A DNA stretch of 64,000 bases from Arthrobacter sp. HY1533 (GCF_027568515.1 NZ_JANKZF010000017.1:52400-116399); one strand, 5' to 3'; shown: positions 1 to 8,414, counted from the stretch's first letter. The notes: generated from the letters alone by a model not told the origin. Numbers and translations are program-made.

Positions 1-868
1 ATTGGGTCATGGACGGGCCAACACGGGCGTTCAGCCCGTCAAAAATGAGGGTGATCTGCTGGAAAACGTTCTTCACCAGAGGGAAAAACCATGAGGTCAT
101 GGACACGCCGACACGGGACATTGCTGCGCGCATGTTGTCGTAGGCGCCGACCGTGGTGTCACCGGACTTGAGTGCGGATCCGCCGATGTTCTCGCGCAGC
201 ACGCGCTGGAATGTGGCGGCGTCCACTTCGCCCTTGGAGACCATTTTTGTCATGGCCTCTTGTGAAACCCCGTAGGATTTCGCCAGCATCGGCATGACGT
301 ACAGGCCGTTCTGCGCCATCTGCTGCACAACGTCGCCGGTGAGCTTCCCCTGCCCGGCAACTTTGTTCATCATCTGGCCCATGGAATTCAGGTCAATGCC
401 TGCTTGGGTCGCTGCGTCCGCGGTCAGGGACAGGAACGCTGTCAGTTCCTTGCCCGGGGGGATTGCCGCACCAATGGCGCCGGCCGCCACCGTGGCCGCG
501 TCACCGAGGCCGAAAGCGGTCCCGCGCACCGAGTCCAAGGCGTTGCCCATCACGGCCGACACCTGGCCCGTGGACAGCTTCAGGCCCTCGAGCTTGGTTG
601 TGGCGCCCTCGATGTTCAGCTGCCGGTCAATGCCGCCCTTGACAGCCATGGAGCCGATGAGCCCACCAATGGCGGCCACACCGGCCCCAGCAATGCCAAC
701 AACACGGCCAGCGATACCGCCGATGCTGGAAATGAAACCGCCGGACGCTTTCGCGCCGGCGGCCTCACCAACACCAGACATTCCCTGCGTGATAACGCCT
801 TCGGCGCCTTTGAAGCTGGGGATCAGGGAAATGTACGCCGACGCAAGTTCAGCATTTGATGCCGGCAC
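1..868 (-). CDS. Tail tape-measure protein (5' part, cut by window edge)
   Basis: An open frame reads from a GTG at 868 to the window edge with no stop (289 codons). The visible protein starts VPASNAEL and continues into a Gly/Ala-rich, partly hydrophobic segment (GGFISSIGGIAGRVVGIAGAG, about residues 40-60), then a helical region. This is typical of the start of a siphophage tape-measure protein, which sets tail length and helps DNA entry. It lies directly downstream of the tail chaperone pair, where the tape-measure gene is nearly always found. An AAGGG sequence lies about 10 nt before the GTG. The C-terminal part is missing only because the window ends. Confidence 0.85.
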   Translation of the reverse strand, partial: MPASNAELASAYISLIPSFKGAEGVITQGMSGVGEAAGAKASGGFISSIGGIAGRVVGIAGAGVAAIGGLIGSMAVKGGIDRQLNIEGATTKLEGLKLSTGQVSAVMGNALDSVRGTAFGLGDAATVAAGAIGAAIPPGKELTAFLSLTADAATQAGIDLNSMGQMMNKVAGQGKLTGDVVQQMAQNGLYVMPMLAKSYGVSQEAMTKMVSKGEVDAATFQRVLRENIGGSALKSGDTTVGAYDNMRAAMSRVGVSMTSWFFPLVKNVFQQITLIFDGLNARVGPSMTQ

Positions 869-884
869 AACACACCACCCTTGT

Positions 885-1292
885 TTAGTTTTGGTTCCAG
901 CCCAGCAGGGCGTCCATTTCGTCCATCGGGACGGGCTTGCCTACGAACTTGTCCGGGGTGCTGGCCTTCACGCCGGGCCGTGGCAGCGGGTCCGGGTAGG
1001 TGGCCCGGTCGTTTCCGCCCAGGCGCTGCAGCAGGTAGTTGCCGACCGCTTGCATATCGAACATGCCGGCCAATAGCTGGGGGATCAGTTCCCATTGCTC
1101 GTCCATGGTGGGCGGGTGCACCATCCGGTGCAGGGCCGAGTCCTTCGGGCTGAACTTCACGAAAATTCGCAAGTCCCGCCACGTGAGCGCTGCGGTGCCG
1201 AGCCAGTCAAGGCGCAGCCCGGCCCGCAGCAAATCGTTTTCGAGGGCCTCCCCGTGCGCCAGGATCAGGTCGCGGAGGCCGAAGATTCCCCC
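885..1292 (-). CDS. Tail assembly chaperone, frameshifted extension (gpT-like)
   Basis: This frame overlaps the end of the preceding chaperone ORF in the -1 frame and ends with TAA at 885. It is probably made only as a fusion after ribosomes slip on the run of five G on the minus strand (1292-1288), giving the long gpGT-like chaperone. The translated extension (from GIFGLRDLILAHGEAL to LLGWNQN) is about 135 residues with no convincing start of its own; an ATG at 1319 lies inside the first ORF. In siphophages the short and long forms bind the tape measure and major tail protein during tail assembly. The position between major tail protein and tape measure fits. Confidence 0.75.
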   Translation of the reverse strand, partial: GGIFGLRDLILAHGEALENDLLRAGLRLDWLGTAALTWRDLRIFVKFSPKDSALHRMVHPPTMDEQWELIPQLLAGMFDMQAVGNYLLQRLGGNDRATYPDPLPRPGVKASTPDKFVGKPVPMDEMDALLGWNQN

Positions 1293-1561
1293 ACAGTGAT
1301 CCCGGACGCGTCCTGCCATGCCGCCATCAACGCCTCGAGCTGTTCACTGTCCTCAAGCAGCGGGAAAACATCGGGCAGGTATTCCCGGAAAAGGCGGATA
1401 CCCATGGCTTCCTTGTCGGTGTTCCCGTCGAGGTCGATCACCAGGGACGGCTTGATGAACTTCATCAGCGGAATCGAGTAGATCTTCTTCGACCCGTGCA
1501 GGGTGAATTCGAAACGGTTCTGCTTGATGGATGCTTTGGATGCGGGTACTTGGTAAACCAT
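1265..1561 (-). CDS. Tail assembly chaperone (gpG-like)
   Basis: A 98-residue protein begins with ATG at 1561 and ends with TGA at 1265. It includes the segment SIPLMKFIKPSLVIDL and an acidic C-terminal half. It sits between the major tail protein and the tape measure, the invariant place of the siphophage chaperone pair. Its last codons overlap the downstream -1 frame, and the sequence GTG GGG GAA near the end is a plausible slip site, so this ORF probably yields both this short protein and a longer fusion. It is assigned by position and architecture rather than strong motifs. Confidence 0.75.
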   Translation of the reverse strand: MVYQVPASKASIKQNRFEFTLHGSKKIYSIPLMKFIKPSLVIDLDGNTDKEAMGIRLFREYLPDVFPLLEDSEQLEALMAAWQDASGITVGESSASAT

Positions 1562-1663
1562 TGCGGGTCTCTCCTAAGTGGGGTGCGGGTTGATTGTTCT
1601 GTGGTGGGGGTGGTCGGCGGAAACCCGCAATGTAAACGCCGACCACCCGGTTTGGGGCGGCGG

Positions 1664-2245
1664 TTAGGGCGTGATCTGCCCGTCGTCGCTGAACTGGACG
1701 AAGTAGTTGCCGTTGGCGTCCGGGAACGCCTGCAGGGTCAGTTCGAGACTGGCAACCTTGTCGTCGGTGTAGGAGGTGTCACCGATGTCCATGACAACGA
1801 TGTCGGGGAAGTACAGGCGCAGCTTCTTGCCGCCGTCGTTGAAGATTTCGACGATCATGGCGCTGTGCGGGGACAGGTCCGAGGTGCCTTCCACAGCCAG
1901 CAGGTTGCCCTTGGTGGAGGTGGCGGCCGTGGCGGTGACGTGCGAGGCACCGTACACGGTGGTCTGGGCTTTGCTGTTGAGGAATTCGGCCAGGCCCAGC
2001 TTGACGGTGACGTCGTAGCCCTTCTTGGTCAGTGCGATGGAATCGCCGCCCCAGGCGTACACGACGCCGGTGTTGCGCTTCTCGGACTTGACCACACCGG
2101 AATCCGTCAAATACCCGAGGGCATTGAATGCGGCGTCGAGTGCGGTGGTGGCGTCGGTGGGTGCCGTGGCCCCGACCGTGGCGACCAGCACGCCGCCGGT
2201 CACGAGCGGCTTGCCGACAATGACGTTGTTTTTTGAATTAGCCAC
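1664..2245 (-). CDS. Major tail protein
   Basis: A 193-residue protein begins MANSKNNVIVGKPLVTGG and is rich in Thr, Ala, Val and Gly, with alternating beta-type segments such as YDVTVKLGLAEF and KVASLELTLQAF. Size, composition and place (after the tail-completion gene, before the chaperones) match siphophage tail-tube proteins. It would polymerise as rings around the tape measure. The AAAGGAGC before the ATG at 2245 is one of the best ribosome-binding sites in the late operon, as expected for an abundant structural protein. Confidence 0.85.
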   Translation of the reverse strand: MANSKNNVIVGKPLVTGGVLVATVGATAPTDATTALDAAFNALGYLTDSGVVKSEKRNTGVVYAWGGDSIALTKKGYDVTVKLGLAEFLNSKAQTTVYGASHVTATAATSTKGNLLAVEGTSDLSPHSAMIVEIFNDGGKKLRLYFPDIVVMDIGDTSYTDDKVASLELTLQAFPDANGNYFVQFSDDGQITP

Positions 2246-2283
2246 AATCGGCTCCTTTATGAAATTTTGCGGGTTTCAGGTTT

Positions 2284-2661
2284 TTAGCCGGTGATGACGA
2301 CGCCGCGGATACGGACCCAAAGCGTCATGGTGTACCGGATGTTCGAGGTGATCGGGTCTGGCAGGTTCACAGGCCCGGACAGCTCGGTGACGCCGAAAAT
2401 CATTCCGTCCGCCGCGTTCAGCCATGCCCGGGCTGTGGACAGCAGGGCGACGGCGTCAACCTCTTTGGTCGCGTAGGCTTCGAGCGTGATTTGGGCGCGG
2501 TCACTGATCAGGGTTTCGTTGGTGCCACCGGTGCGGACCACCTTCAAAAACTGGGCGGGCAATGTTTCCGGCAGCTTGGTCCCCATCGCCACGGCGCCCA
2601 TGTAGTTGAGCAGGTACGTTCGCACGACGGCCTCGGCGTCCCGGAACTGGACGGCTTCCAT
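2284..2661 (-). CDS. Tail completion/terminator-like protein
   Basis: A 125-residue protein starts at ATG 2661, overlapping the stop of the upstream gene (TGATG). The N-terminus MEAVQFRDAEAVVRTYLLNY is helical and the C-terminus (TSNIRYTMTLWVRIRGVVITG) is strand-rich. Siphophage tail-terminator proteins have this size, are encoded just before the major tail protein, and cap the tail tube where it joins the head. No catalytic motif is expected. The call depends mainly on gene order. Confidence 0.6.
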   Translation of the reverse strand: MEAVQFRDAEAVVRTYLLNYMGAVAMGTKLPETLPAQFLKVVRTGGTNETLISDRAQITLEAYATKEVDAVALLSTARAWLNAADGMIFGVTELSGPVNLPDPITSNIRYTMTLWVRIRGVVITG

Positions 2662-2918
2662 CAGCCACCCCCGGCGTCCAGGGCCCGGGTCAGGGACCGG
2701 TCTCGCGCCTCGGATTTCCGGGCAACATTGTCGCCGGTGCTGACGCGCCCGTGCGCTCGGTTCGGGCCGACCGTCACTTCGACGTCCCACTGGCCGGGGC
2801 CGGCAGCCGCCGCGATGGCGTTTAGCCGGCGCTTGATTTCAGCCTGAACTTCCGGCGATTTCAGAATGGCTTCGAATGCGGGGCTGTTGTATTCGATGCG
2901 GTCAATTTTTCCGCTCAT
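2661..2918 (-). CDS. HK97 gp10-like neck/minor tail component
   Basis: An 85-residue protein is read from ATG 2918, two nt after the upstream stop. The helical stretch SPEVQAEIKRRLNAIAAAA followed by basic, strand-forming VEVTVGPNRAHGRV resembles small gp10-type head-tail joining proteins, which have a similar N-terminal helix and often end with a residual-activity region like this. It lies between the head-closure and tail-terminator genes. An ATG 15 nt upstream is possible but would overlap the preceding gene. Confidence 0.5.
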   Translation of the reverse strand: MSGKIDRIEYNSPAFEAILKSPEVQAEIKRRLNAIAAAAGPGQWDVEVTVGPNRAHGRVSTGDNVARKSEARDRSLTRALDAGGG

Positions 2919-2920
2919 GA

Positions 2921-3262
2921 TCAGCCCGCCCATTTCTGCAAAAGGATCCCGACATAGTCGGACGGCTGGCCGGTCTGCCAATCTTCGGGCGTGCCGTAGA
3001 TGGTGTACTCGACGCCTTTCCATTCGACGTGCTGGTACGTGTTCACGACGGTCCCGGCCGGGGCGAACACCGTCCAGGCGACCAGTACGGAATCGCGGCC
3101 GAGGAGGAATTCCATGGATGCCCCTGGCTGCACGTCACAGCCCCGGACGTCGCGCCGCGTGACCGAAGGGCTAGTCCAGTCCCTTTCGTCGTTGCCGTGC
3201 CCGTCGTCGGCTAGTGGGGCCGTGAGCAGGGTGACCGTGGCCCGGCCCGGGGGGCGGCTCAC
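2921..3262 (-). CDS. Head-tail stopper/head-closure protein
   Basis: A 113-residue protein (MSRPPGRATVTLLTAP at the start) has a beta-rich body with HVEWKGVEYTIYGTPEDWQ. Its ATG at 3262 overlaps the stop of the connector gene (ATGA). Phage head-closure proteins of the SPP1 gp16/HK97 gp7 group are small beta-barrels of about this length in this position and often show a 'W.G..Y.V.G.P..W' pattern that is visible here. It would seal the packaged head and bind the tail. Confidence 0.65.
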   Translation of the reverse strand: MSRPPGRATVTLLTAPLADDGHGNDERDWTSPSVTRRDVRGCDVQPGASMEFLLGRDSVLVAWTVFAPAGTVVNTYQHVEWKGVEYTIYGTPEDWQTGQPSDYVGILLQKWAG

Positions 3263-3828
3263 GACGTCCTCGCTTCCCGGTACGAGCCCAAGACCAGCAG
3301 CTGCATCGGGGAAAAAATGTCGCTCGCCTTGTACGTTGCGGAGCGCTGCCCGACCCGGTCCGACACAATGCCGGCCGGGGTGTTGTACATGGACGCTGCG
3401 CCAGCGGCTACAACACCAGCCAGTCCCTCGGGGATTTCAGGGAATCCATGCGTGTAGGTGATCCGGATTTCGTCCTGGCCACGCGGCCATGTGCAAGAAC
3501 CAGCCCCCCGCGGGGCGGGAGCAATCTCGCCGGTGGACGGCAGCAGCCGCCACGCACTGAACTGCAGCTGTGTCCAAGTACTGTCGTTAGCCATGGTCTC
3601 AACCAGTGACACGGACACGACGGGGAACTGGCGGGGGACAATCACCCCGCCTTTCATCGTCAAATATTCCGTCGTTGACCCCAGCGTGAAGTCCTGCCCG
3701 GTGTAGCTTCGGACGGCCTCGGAAACCACACCTAGCCACAGCAGCGCAGTCGGATCCGCTGGATCCAACCCGTCCTCACCTAGCCCGAGGGCGGTGCTTA
3801 CCTGGGCCACGGTGGCAAGGTTGCTCAT
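3259..3828 (-). CDS. Head-tail connector (adaptor) protein
   Basis: This 189-residue protein opens with MSNLATVAQVSTALGL and a helix containing LLWLGVVSEAVRSYTGQDF, followed by a beta region (QFPVVSVSLVETM) and a C-terminal helical part with GLAGVVAAGAASMYN. This is the usual layout of gp6/gp15-type adaptors, which form a ring under the portal. It lies immediately upstream of the head-closure gene and overlaps it by 4 nt. Confidence 0.75.
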   Translation of the reverse strand: MSNLATVAQVSTALGLGEDGLDPADPTALLWLGVVSEAVRSYTGQDFTLGSTTEYLTMKGGVIVPRQFPVVSVSLVETMANDSTWTQLQFSAWRLLPSTGEIAPAPRGAGSCTWPRGQDEIRITYTHGFPEIPEGLAGVVAAGAASMYNTPAGIVSDRVGQRSATYKASDIFSPMQLLVLGSYREARTS

Positions 3829-3833
3829 GGTCC

Positions 3834-4253
3834 CTACTCCTTCGGATCGGCTGCCTTGATTTCAGGAACGGTGTTGGCCGCATCAACGGCGGGTTGGTGC
3901 TGGGCGCGAAGCACTTTCGCCTCGGCCTCGGAAAGCCAGGACGCGGTGACGGTGACGACCTCGGGCAGCTTGTATCGGACAACCACGTCCTGCGCGGGCG
4001 AATATGGATCGTTGACGCTGGTGAATCCCACACGCTCGGGCTCGGGCTCGGGCAGTTCTTCCGGGACAGGTTCGGCCGGCGCGGGTTCACCGTCACCGGA
4101 CTCCTCCCACGGTTCCGGGGGTGCCGTGTCCGGGGCGCTGTCGGCCCCTGTCGCGGCTGCTGGATCGGCGACGGCCTCGGGTACCGGGGCCGGTTCAACA
4201 GCCGCGACAGGGGTGGTTTCGGGGGTTTCTTCTTCTGCCTTCTTACGGGGCAT
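3834..4253 (-). CDS. Acidic Pro/Glu-rich protein of unknown function
   Basis: A 139-residue protein is read from ATG 4253. After a basic start (MPRKKAEEE), residues 8-75 are a low-complexity stretch of Pro, Glu, Ala and Thr, followed by an ordered C-terminal part that includes DVVVRYKLPEVVTVTASWLSEAEAKVL. The ordered part has strand-helix character and could be a small capsid- or connector-associated domain with a flexible tether. It sits between capsid and connector genes and lies just after a strong hairpin. I do not recognise a family. Confidence 0.7.
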   Translation of the reverse strand: MPRKKAEEETPETTPVAAVEPAPVPEAVADPAAATGADSAPDTAPPEPWEESGDGEPAPAEPVPEELPEPEPERVGFTSVNDPYSPAQDVVVRYKLPEVVTVTASWLSEAEAKVLRAQHQPAVDAANTVPEIKAADPKE

Positions 4254-4276
4254 GGCGGGTCTCCTAAGTTCGTGGC

Positions 4277-4324
4277 GCACAACGGCAGCGCCCCCAGCGA
4301 AAAGTGGGGGCGCTGCCGTTGTGC
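4277..4324 (-). terminator. Perfect 19-bp hairpin between capsid and connector genes
   Basis: Arms at 4277-4295 and 4306-4324 are perfectly complementary and enclose a 10-nt loop. The hairpin lies in the 83-nt gap after the 117-residue structural gene, inside an otherwise near-continuous late operon. No U-tract follows on the minus strand, so it may be a partial terminator, an RNA-stability element or a processing site. Any of these would raise capsid output relative to the connector and tail genes downstream. Confidence 0.75.
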
Positions 4325-4336
4325 TGTTTGCTGGGC

Positions 4337-4690
4337 CTAGACGGCTTCGCCGTAGACGCCGAGCGTCAGTGACTGTCCGGCGCTGCCAGACACGGTGTAT
4401 GCGGCGCGGACGTAGCGGTCGATCAGGCCGACTACCTTCACACCCGAGTCGTTGGCCGCGGTCTGGGCCGTGAGTGCCGAACCAACATCGGCCCATCCGG
4501 TGCTGCCGTCGTGGCTGGTCTGGACCTTCACCGTCACAGACGGCGAAGTTCCGGCCACGGCGGTCACGACGGACTGGATCCGGATGGACGCCTTGTTGTC
4601 CAGGCGCACAGCCGGGCCGTTGCCGGTGACCGTGACCACGGTGCCGGCGGGGAGCAGGACAACATCGTTGCCATTGTTTGCAAATGCCAT
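4337..4690 (-). CDS. Probable capsid decoration/structural protein
   Basis: A 117-residue protein (MAFANNGNDVVLLPAGTVV) has short beta segments throughout (SIRIQSVVTAV, SVTVKVQTSHDG, AAYTVSGSAGQSLTLGVYG). It is encoded immediately downstream of the major capsid gene, the usual place for decoration or head-fibre proteins. Low charge and high Thr/Val/Ser content suit a beta-sandwich on the particle surface. The role is inferred from context. Confidence 0.6.
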   Translation of the reverse strand: MAFANNGNDVVLLPAGTVVTVTGNGPAVRLDNKASIRIQSVVTAVAGTSPSVTVKVQTSHDGSTGWADVGSALTAQTAANDSGVKVVGLIDRYVRAAYTVSGSAGQSLTLGVYGEAV

Positions 4691-4704
4691 GGTGATGCGC
4701 CCCC

Positions 4705-5952
4705 TTACAGGCCGGTGACCAGGCCGAAAGCGCCCGGTCGGTAGACAGCGAGGCCGACGCGTTCCTCGGCGCGGACTGCGGTGAGGTTCCGCTGGAAGAA
4801 ATCAGCATGCGAGTTGCTGGCCTCCACGGTCAGGCCGCCCTTGCGGAAGATCTGGCCGCCCTGCTGGAACGCACCAACGAGCGCGGTCTTGTCGGCCATG
4901 GCCGGGGAAACAGCAACGCGCTTGCCCCACAGGGCCTGGCCGACCATGTCCGCGAACGGGCCGTTTGCGTAGTACTGGCCCTGGCTGTTCTTGGCGAGCA
5001 TGATTTCGCCCCAACCCAGCGGGTCAATCGCCAGTGCGTCCGGTTCCAGGAACTGGGTCACACGGATGGCGGTGATCTGCCGGTAGATGGCGTCCATGCT
5101 GTTGTCCGAGCCAGTCGACGGGGCGGAGCCCTTGACGACCGTGGTGGCCAGGCCGCCACGATTCAGCAGGCCAACGAGGTTGGACCCGGTGCCGTCGCCG
5201 TTGAGCAGCTGCGCCTCTTCGGCCAGCTTCACGAACAGCAGCAGACGGGCGTCGATGTACGACCGGGCCTGTGCCCAGTCCTCGAGCATTTCGTCCGAGA
5301 TGGGCAGGAACGTGGCGATCTTGTGCAGCACCTCGTCGACCTTGCCGAACGACAGGGCGGACTCGGGCTTCAGGTTTCCTTCAGCCACGGTGGCGGCAGC
5401 GTTGGTGACCGCCGTTTCCACGAGGTACCGGATCAGCGGTGTGGTCGTGGTGCCGGCAGGGAAAAGGTCCGCGATGGTGAGCGGCTTGAACCGGATGTCG
5501 ACGATGCCGGGCAGCACGGTCGGCTGTCCGACCGGGGCGAAACCGGGGCCGGGGGCTCCAGCGTTTCCTTCCGTGAAAGTTGTCTTGACTTCGACGTCGC
5601 CGGAGGACCAGCTGCCGCCCTTCAGGCCGCGGTCCATGAGGGACTTGTACCCGTCGGACTGCACGAACTGGGATCCGATGGAACCGAGGGACTTGGTGTC
5701 CTTGTCGTCGGCACCGTCCTCGACGTGGGATCCGGTGGCGGCCGCGTACTGGGCGCGCTTTTCCTCCACGAAGGACAGGGCGGCGACTTCGTCCTCCCAC
5801 TTCTTGATGTCGGCTTCGATACCGGACTTGCCGTCCTCGCCGTTCAGTGCGGTCTTCATTTCCGCGAACGTCATGGTCGGGGATTCGGCCACGGCCAGAG
5901 CCTTGAGGCTCAATTCCCGGACCTTGTCCTGTGCTTCTTTGAGCGTTGCCAT
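4705..5952 (-). CDS. Major capsid protein, HK97 fold
   Basis: This 415-residue protein has the two-part design of HK97-type capsids. The N-terminal 110 residues are charged and helical (MATLKEAQDKVRELSLKA... ADIKKWEDEVAALSF), matching the delta/scaffold domain removed by the protease. The rest is the coat domain, with segments such as VDIRFKPLTIADLFP, LEDWAQARSYIDARLL and the C-terminal RAEERVGLAVYRPGAFGLVTG typical of the family. It follows the protease gene directly, as in HK97-like phages. A GAAAGGAAT sequence precedes the ATG at 5952. Confidence 0.93.
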   Translation of the reverse strand: MATLKEAQDKVRELSLKALAVAESPTMTFAEMKTALNGEDGKSGIEADIKKWEDEVAALSFVEEKRAQYAAATGSHVEDGADDKDTKSLGSIGSQFVQSDGYKSLMDRGLKGGSWSSGDVEVKTTFTEGNAGAPGPGFAPVGQPTVLPGIVDIRFKPLTIADLFPAGTTTTPLIRYLVETAVTNAAATVAEGNLKPESALSFGKVDEVLHKIATFLPISDEMLEDWAQARSYIDARLLLFVKLAEEAQLLNGDGTGSNLVGLLNRGGLATTVVKGSAPSTGSDNSMDAIYRQITAIRVTQFLEPDALAIDPLGWGEIMLAKNSQGQYYANGPFADMVGQALWGKRVAVSPAMADKTALVGAFQQGGQIFRKGGLTVEASNSHADFFQRNLTAVRAEERVGLAVYRPGAFGLVTGL

Positions 5953-5973
5953 TTGACTAATTCCTTTCGAGGT

Positions 5974-6978
5974 TTAGTTGGCGAGCGTGATTTTTGCGCG
6001 CAGGCCCAATGCCAGGGCGCGCTTTTTCATTGATTCGAGTTCTTCGGATTCTTCGATCCGGTCACCGGATGGGTTGCCTGCGGGGGTCGCTGATTTCCCA
6101 GTCCCGTCCGCGGGGGTCACATCCGAGCCAGTCGGCTCGCCGTCGTCCTCGCCATGGCCGCCCCGGGGGGAGGTCACTTCTTCCACAGACACCGCCGCCG
6201 GATCCCCCACGAGGGTCACCGTCTTGCCGTCGTCCGTAAAATCCTGTTGGAAGGTGCCGCCACCTTCGCTGTCCTCGTACACGAGGTAGCCGCCACCATT
6301 GCCATCCGGAACGGTGCCGCGCAGCCAAACCCACGCGTCACTGTTCGCGTTCCGCAATGCTTGGGATGCGCGCTCCTGCGTGGCCTCGAGGCTGCCCGCA
6401 AGCGCCTTGAACTCCGACCCGCCGGCGGATTTCTCAGCGCTGCAGGCCGCACCAAGCGCAGCCGCGCCGTCGTGGATGGACTGGATCGCGTCCGCGTCGG
6501 CCTTGCTGTTCCGAGCCCCGGCCTTGAAACCCTTGCTGGACAGCACCAACGCCTCACGGTTCGAGGGGATCGCCACGAACGCACCGTTCAGCAGTTCGCG
6601 CTTCACCGACGTCACGCCGTCCTTGGTGGACTTCTCCGACATGAACGCCACCGACGTCGTTCGGATGTGCCCCTCGTTCACAAGGGTCCGCACCTTCTGC
6701 GCTTCCGGGATGCTGGAATACGTCCCATCGACAACCAGGTTCCCGGTGTCCTCGTCCAGGTACGGGGCGCCGGAACCGACACAACCCGCGACCGTCATGG
6801 CGTGGTCCTGATCGAACGTGATGTGGCTCGGCAGCGGCTGCTTCCACTCGTCGGGCAGCAGGGTCTCCCCGTCCCGGTCCTTCGTGGGCGCCGACAAAAT
6901 CACCTGAAACGTGCCCGGGAAATCTTCATCCGTGCCCGTGGGGGTGATCGTCGCGTCCTTTCGGATGATGTTTCCCAT
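5974..6978 (-). CDS. Prohead protease with acidic C-terminal extension
   Basis: The N-terminal 160 residues are a HK97-type (S78) prohead protease. The candidate catalytic His is H59 in TFDQDHAM and the Ser is S109 in HIRTTSVAF. It would mature the capsid by cutting off the delta domain. At 334 residues it is about 150 longer than a plain protease: the extra part has an Ala/Ser-rich helical segment, a globular-looking stretch with YLVYEDSEGGG, and an acidic tail ending in a basic helix (SMKKRALALGLRAKI). It ends 21 nt before the capsid gene. The extension might act as a scaffold or carry an additional small domain. Confidence 0.9.
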   Translation of the reverse strand: MGNIIRKDATITPTGTDEDFPGTFQVILSAPTKDRDGETLLPDEWKQPLPSHITFDQDHAMTVAGCVGSGAPYLDEDTGNLVVDGTYSSIPEAQKVRTLVNEGHIRTTSVAFMSEKSTKDGVTSVKRELLNGAFVAIPSNREALVLSSKGFKAGARNSKADADAIQSIHDGAAALGAACSAEKSAGGSEFKALAGSLEATQERASQALRNANSDAWVWLRGTVPDGNGGGYLVYEDSEGGGTFQQDFTDDGKTVTLVGDPAAVSVEEVTSPRGGHGEDDGEPTGSDVTPADGTGKSATPAGNPSGDRIEESEELESMKKRALALGLRAKITLAN

Positions 6979-6980
6979 GG

Positions 6981-8387
6981 CTATTGCTCCTTATCGTTTC
7001 CGGCAGTGCGCGCTGCAGCAGCAGCCCTGCGCGAGGTCCGGCCATTCGGTTTCGGTGGGTTCGGGATGATGCCCTGCTTGACCGGGGCCGGCGTGTCCTG
7101 CTCCCCGGGCGGAACCGGATCAGCAGCAGGGGCGGCAGGCAGTGCCAGCTGGGGTTTCGGCGCACCCAGCAGCTGCAGTGCAGAGTTGGCAAAAACGACG
7201 TCCATGTTCGGGTCTTTGATAGGTTCGAGGCCCATGATCACGCGAGCCTCGTTGCCGGTAGTGATACCGCCCTGGCGCATGGTTGTTGCCGCCGTGGATC
7301 GTGTTTCGTAGTCGCCGCGCAGGACGTCGTCCATGTTGAACCGGGTCACTACGCGCGTGTCCCCGGTGCGGGGGTAGAAGTCCGGGACCAGTTGCCGATT
7401 CACGGCAGCCTCAAGCTCCGTGAACCACGGCGCCATCGTGTCCCTGTACTGGCTGCGCAGCTGCTCCGTGACGTTGGAAAATGTGGCGTGATCCAGGATG
7501 TGAACCACCAGCGGCGAAATATCGTAGGCCGCGCATACCTCTTCGCGGTTCAATCTCCGAGATTCGACGTACTGCATTTCTTCCATGTTCAGCTGCATGA
7601 TGTGAGGGACGATGCCCTCTTCAAACAGCGAAACGCTGCCCGTGTTCTCGGCGCCGCCCATGCTGGCCTCGGCCTGCGTTTTCAGTCGCTTCTGCGCGGG
7701 CTCCGAAAGGCTATTGGGGTGGGTCAGGATCATGGACGGGCGGGCACCCTTGCGCCAGAATGACGCCGTGGCCCGCCGGCTGGCGTCCTCATTCAGCAGC
7801 GTCATGCGCAACGCCTCGAGGTTCGACAGGCCGCGCGCCACCGTGTCCGGGTTGTATGCGGTGAACACAACAACGTCCTCAGCCGGCAGGGGTTTCATGG
7901 CCTCGGCAGTCTGCCCACCAGGCGCATACACATACTCGAGCTGGCCGTCCTTGTTGCGGCGTACAATCACGTTGGCCGGGTGCATCGGCCAAAGTTCCCG
8001 AACCTCGTTGTTAGGCCCACGAACCTTCCGCCAAAACGACTCCCCAAAAATGTCCCGGGTCGAGGACGTCCACCGCCACAGGTCAAAACCGGACATTTCA
8101 GGATTCGGATCCTGCATGAGCGCGGTCAGCGCCCCGTCCTCCGCGGACTTCAAAATGCCCTTGCCCTGCTTCAAAACGTCGAACGGCATCCGGGCCGTGG
8201 CCATGGCCCGCTTGCGAACCACAACACCGACCCACAGCTGGGCTTTGTACAGGGCTCCGTAGCTGGCGAAAGTGTTCTCGAGTTGCAGGTGGGAGCCGCC
8301 GTAGTAGGAGGCGTTCGCGAACATGGGGGACAGGTCCGCCAGGGATCCGCCGGGGGCCGGGGTGATGGTGCCATTGGACAGAAACAC
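6981..8387 (-). CDS. Portal protein
   Basis: A 468-residue HK97-family portal is read from GTG 8387, preceded by AAAGGGGC. Recognisable features include the N-terminal YGALYKAQLWVGVVVRKRA, then WRWTSSTRDIFGESFW, the YNPDTVARGLSNLEALR region, and REEVCAAYDISPLVVHILDHATFSNVTEQ, which strongly matches the conserved wing/clip region of siphophage portals. The C-terminus is Pro/Ala-rich. The portal forms the dodecameric DNA channel at the capsid vertex and binds the terminase. It precedes the protease gene with only 2 nt between them. Confidence 0.95.
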   Translation of the reverse strand: MFLSNGTITPAPGGSLADLSPMFANASYYGGSHLQLENTFASYGALYKAQLWVGVVVRKRAMATARMPFDVLKQGKGILKSAEDGALTALMQDPNPEMSGFDLWRWTSSTRDIFGESFWRKVRGPNNEVRELWPMHPANVIVRRNKDGQLEYVYAPGGQTAEAMKPLPAEDVVVFTAYNPDTVARGLSNLEALRMTLLNEDASRRATASFWRKGARPSMILTHPNSLSEPAQKRLKTQAEASMGGAENTGSVSLFEEGIVPHIMQLNMEEMQYVESRRLNREEVCAAYDISPLVVHILDHATFSNVTEQLRSQYRDTMAPWFTELEAAVNRQLVPDFYPRTGDTRVVTRFNMDDVLRGDYETRSTAATTMRQGGITTGNEARVIMGLEPIKDPNMDVVFANSALQLLGAPKPQLALPAAPAADPVPPGEQDTPAPVKQGIIPNPPKPNGRTSRRAAAAARTAGNDKEQ

Positions 8388-8414
8388 GGTCAGCCCCTTT
8401 GTGAGTGCGTCCGC

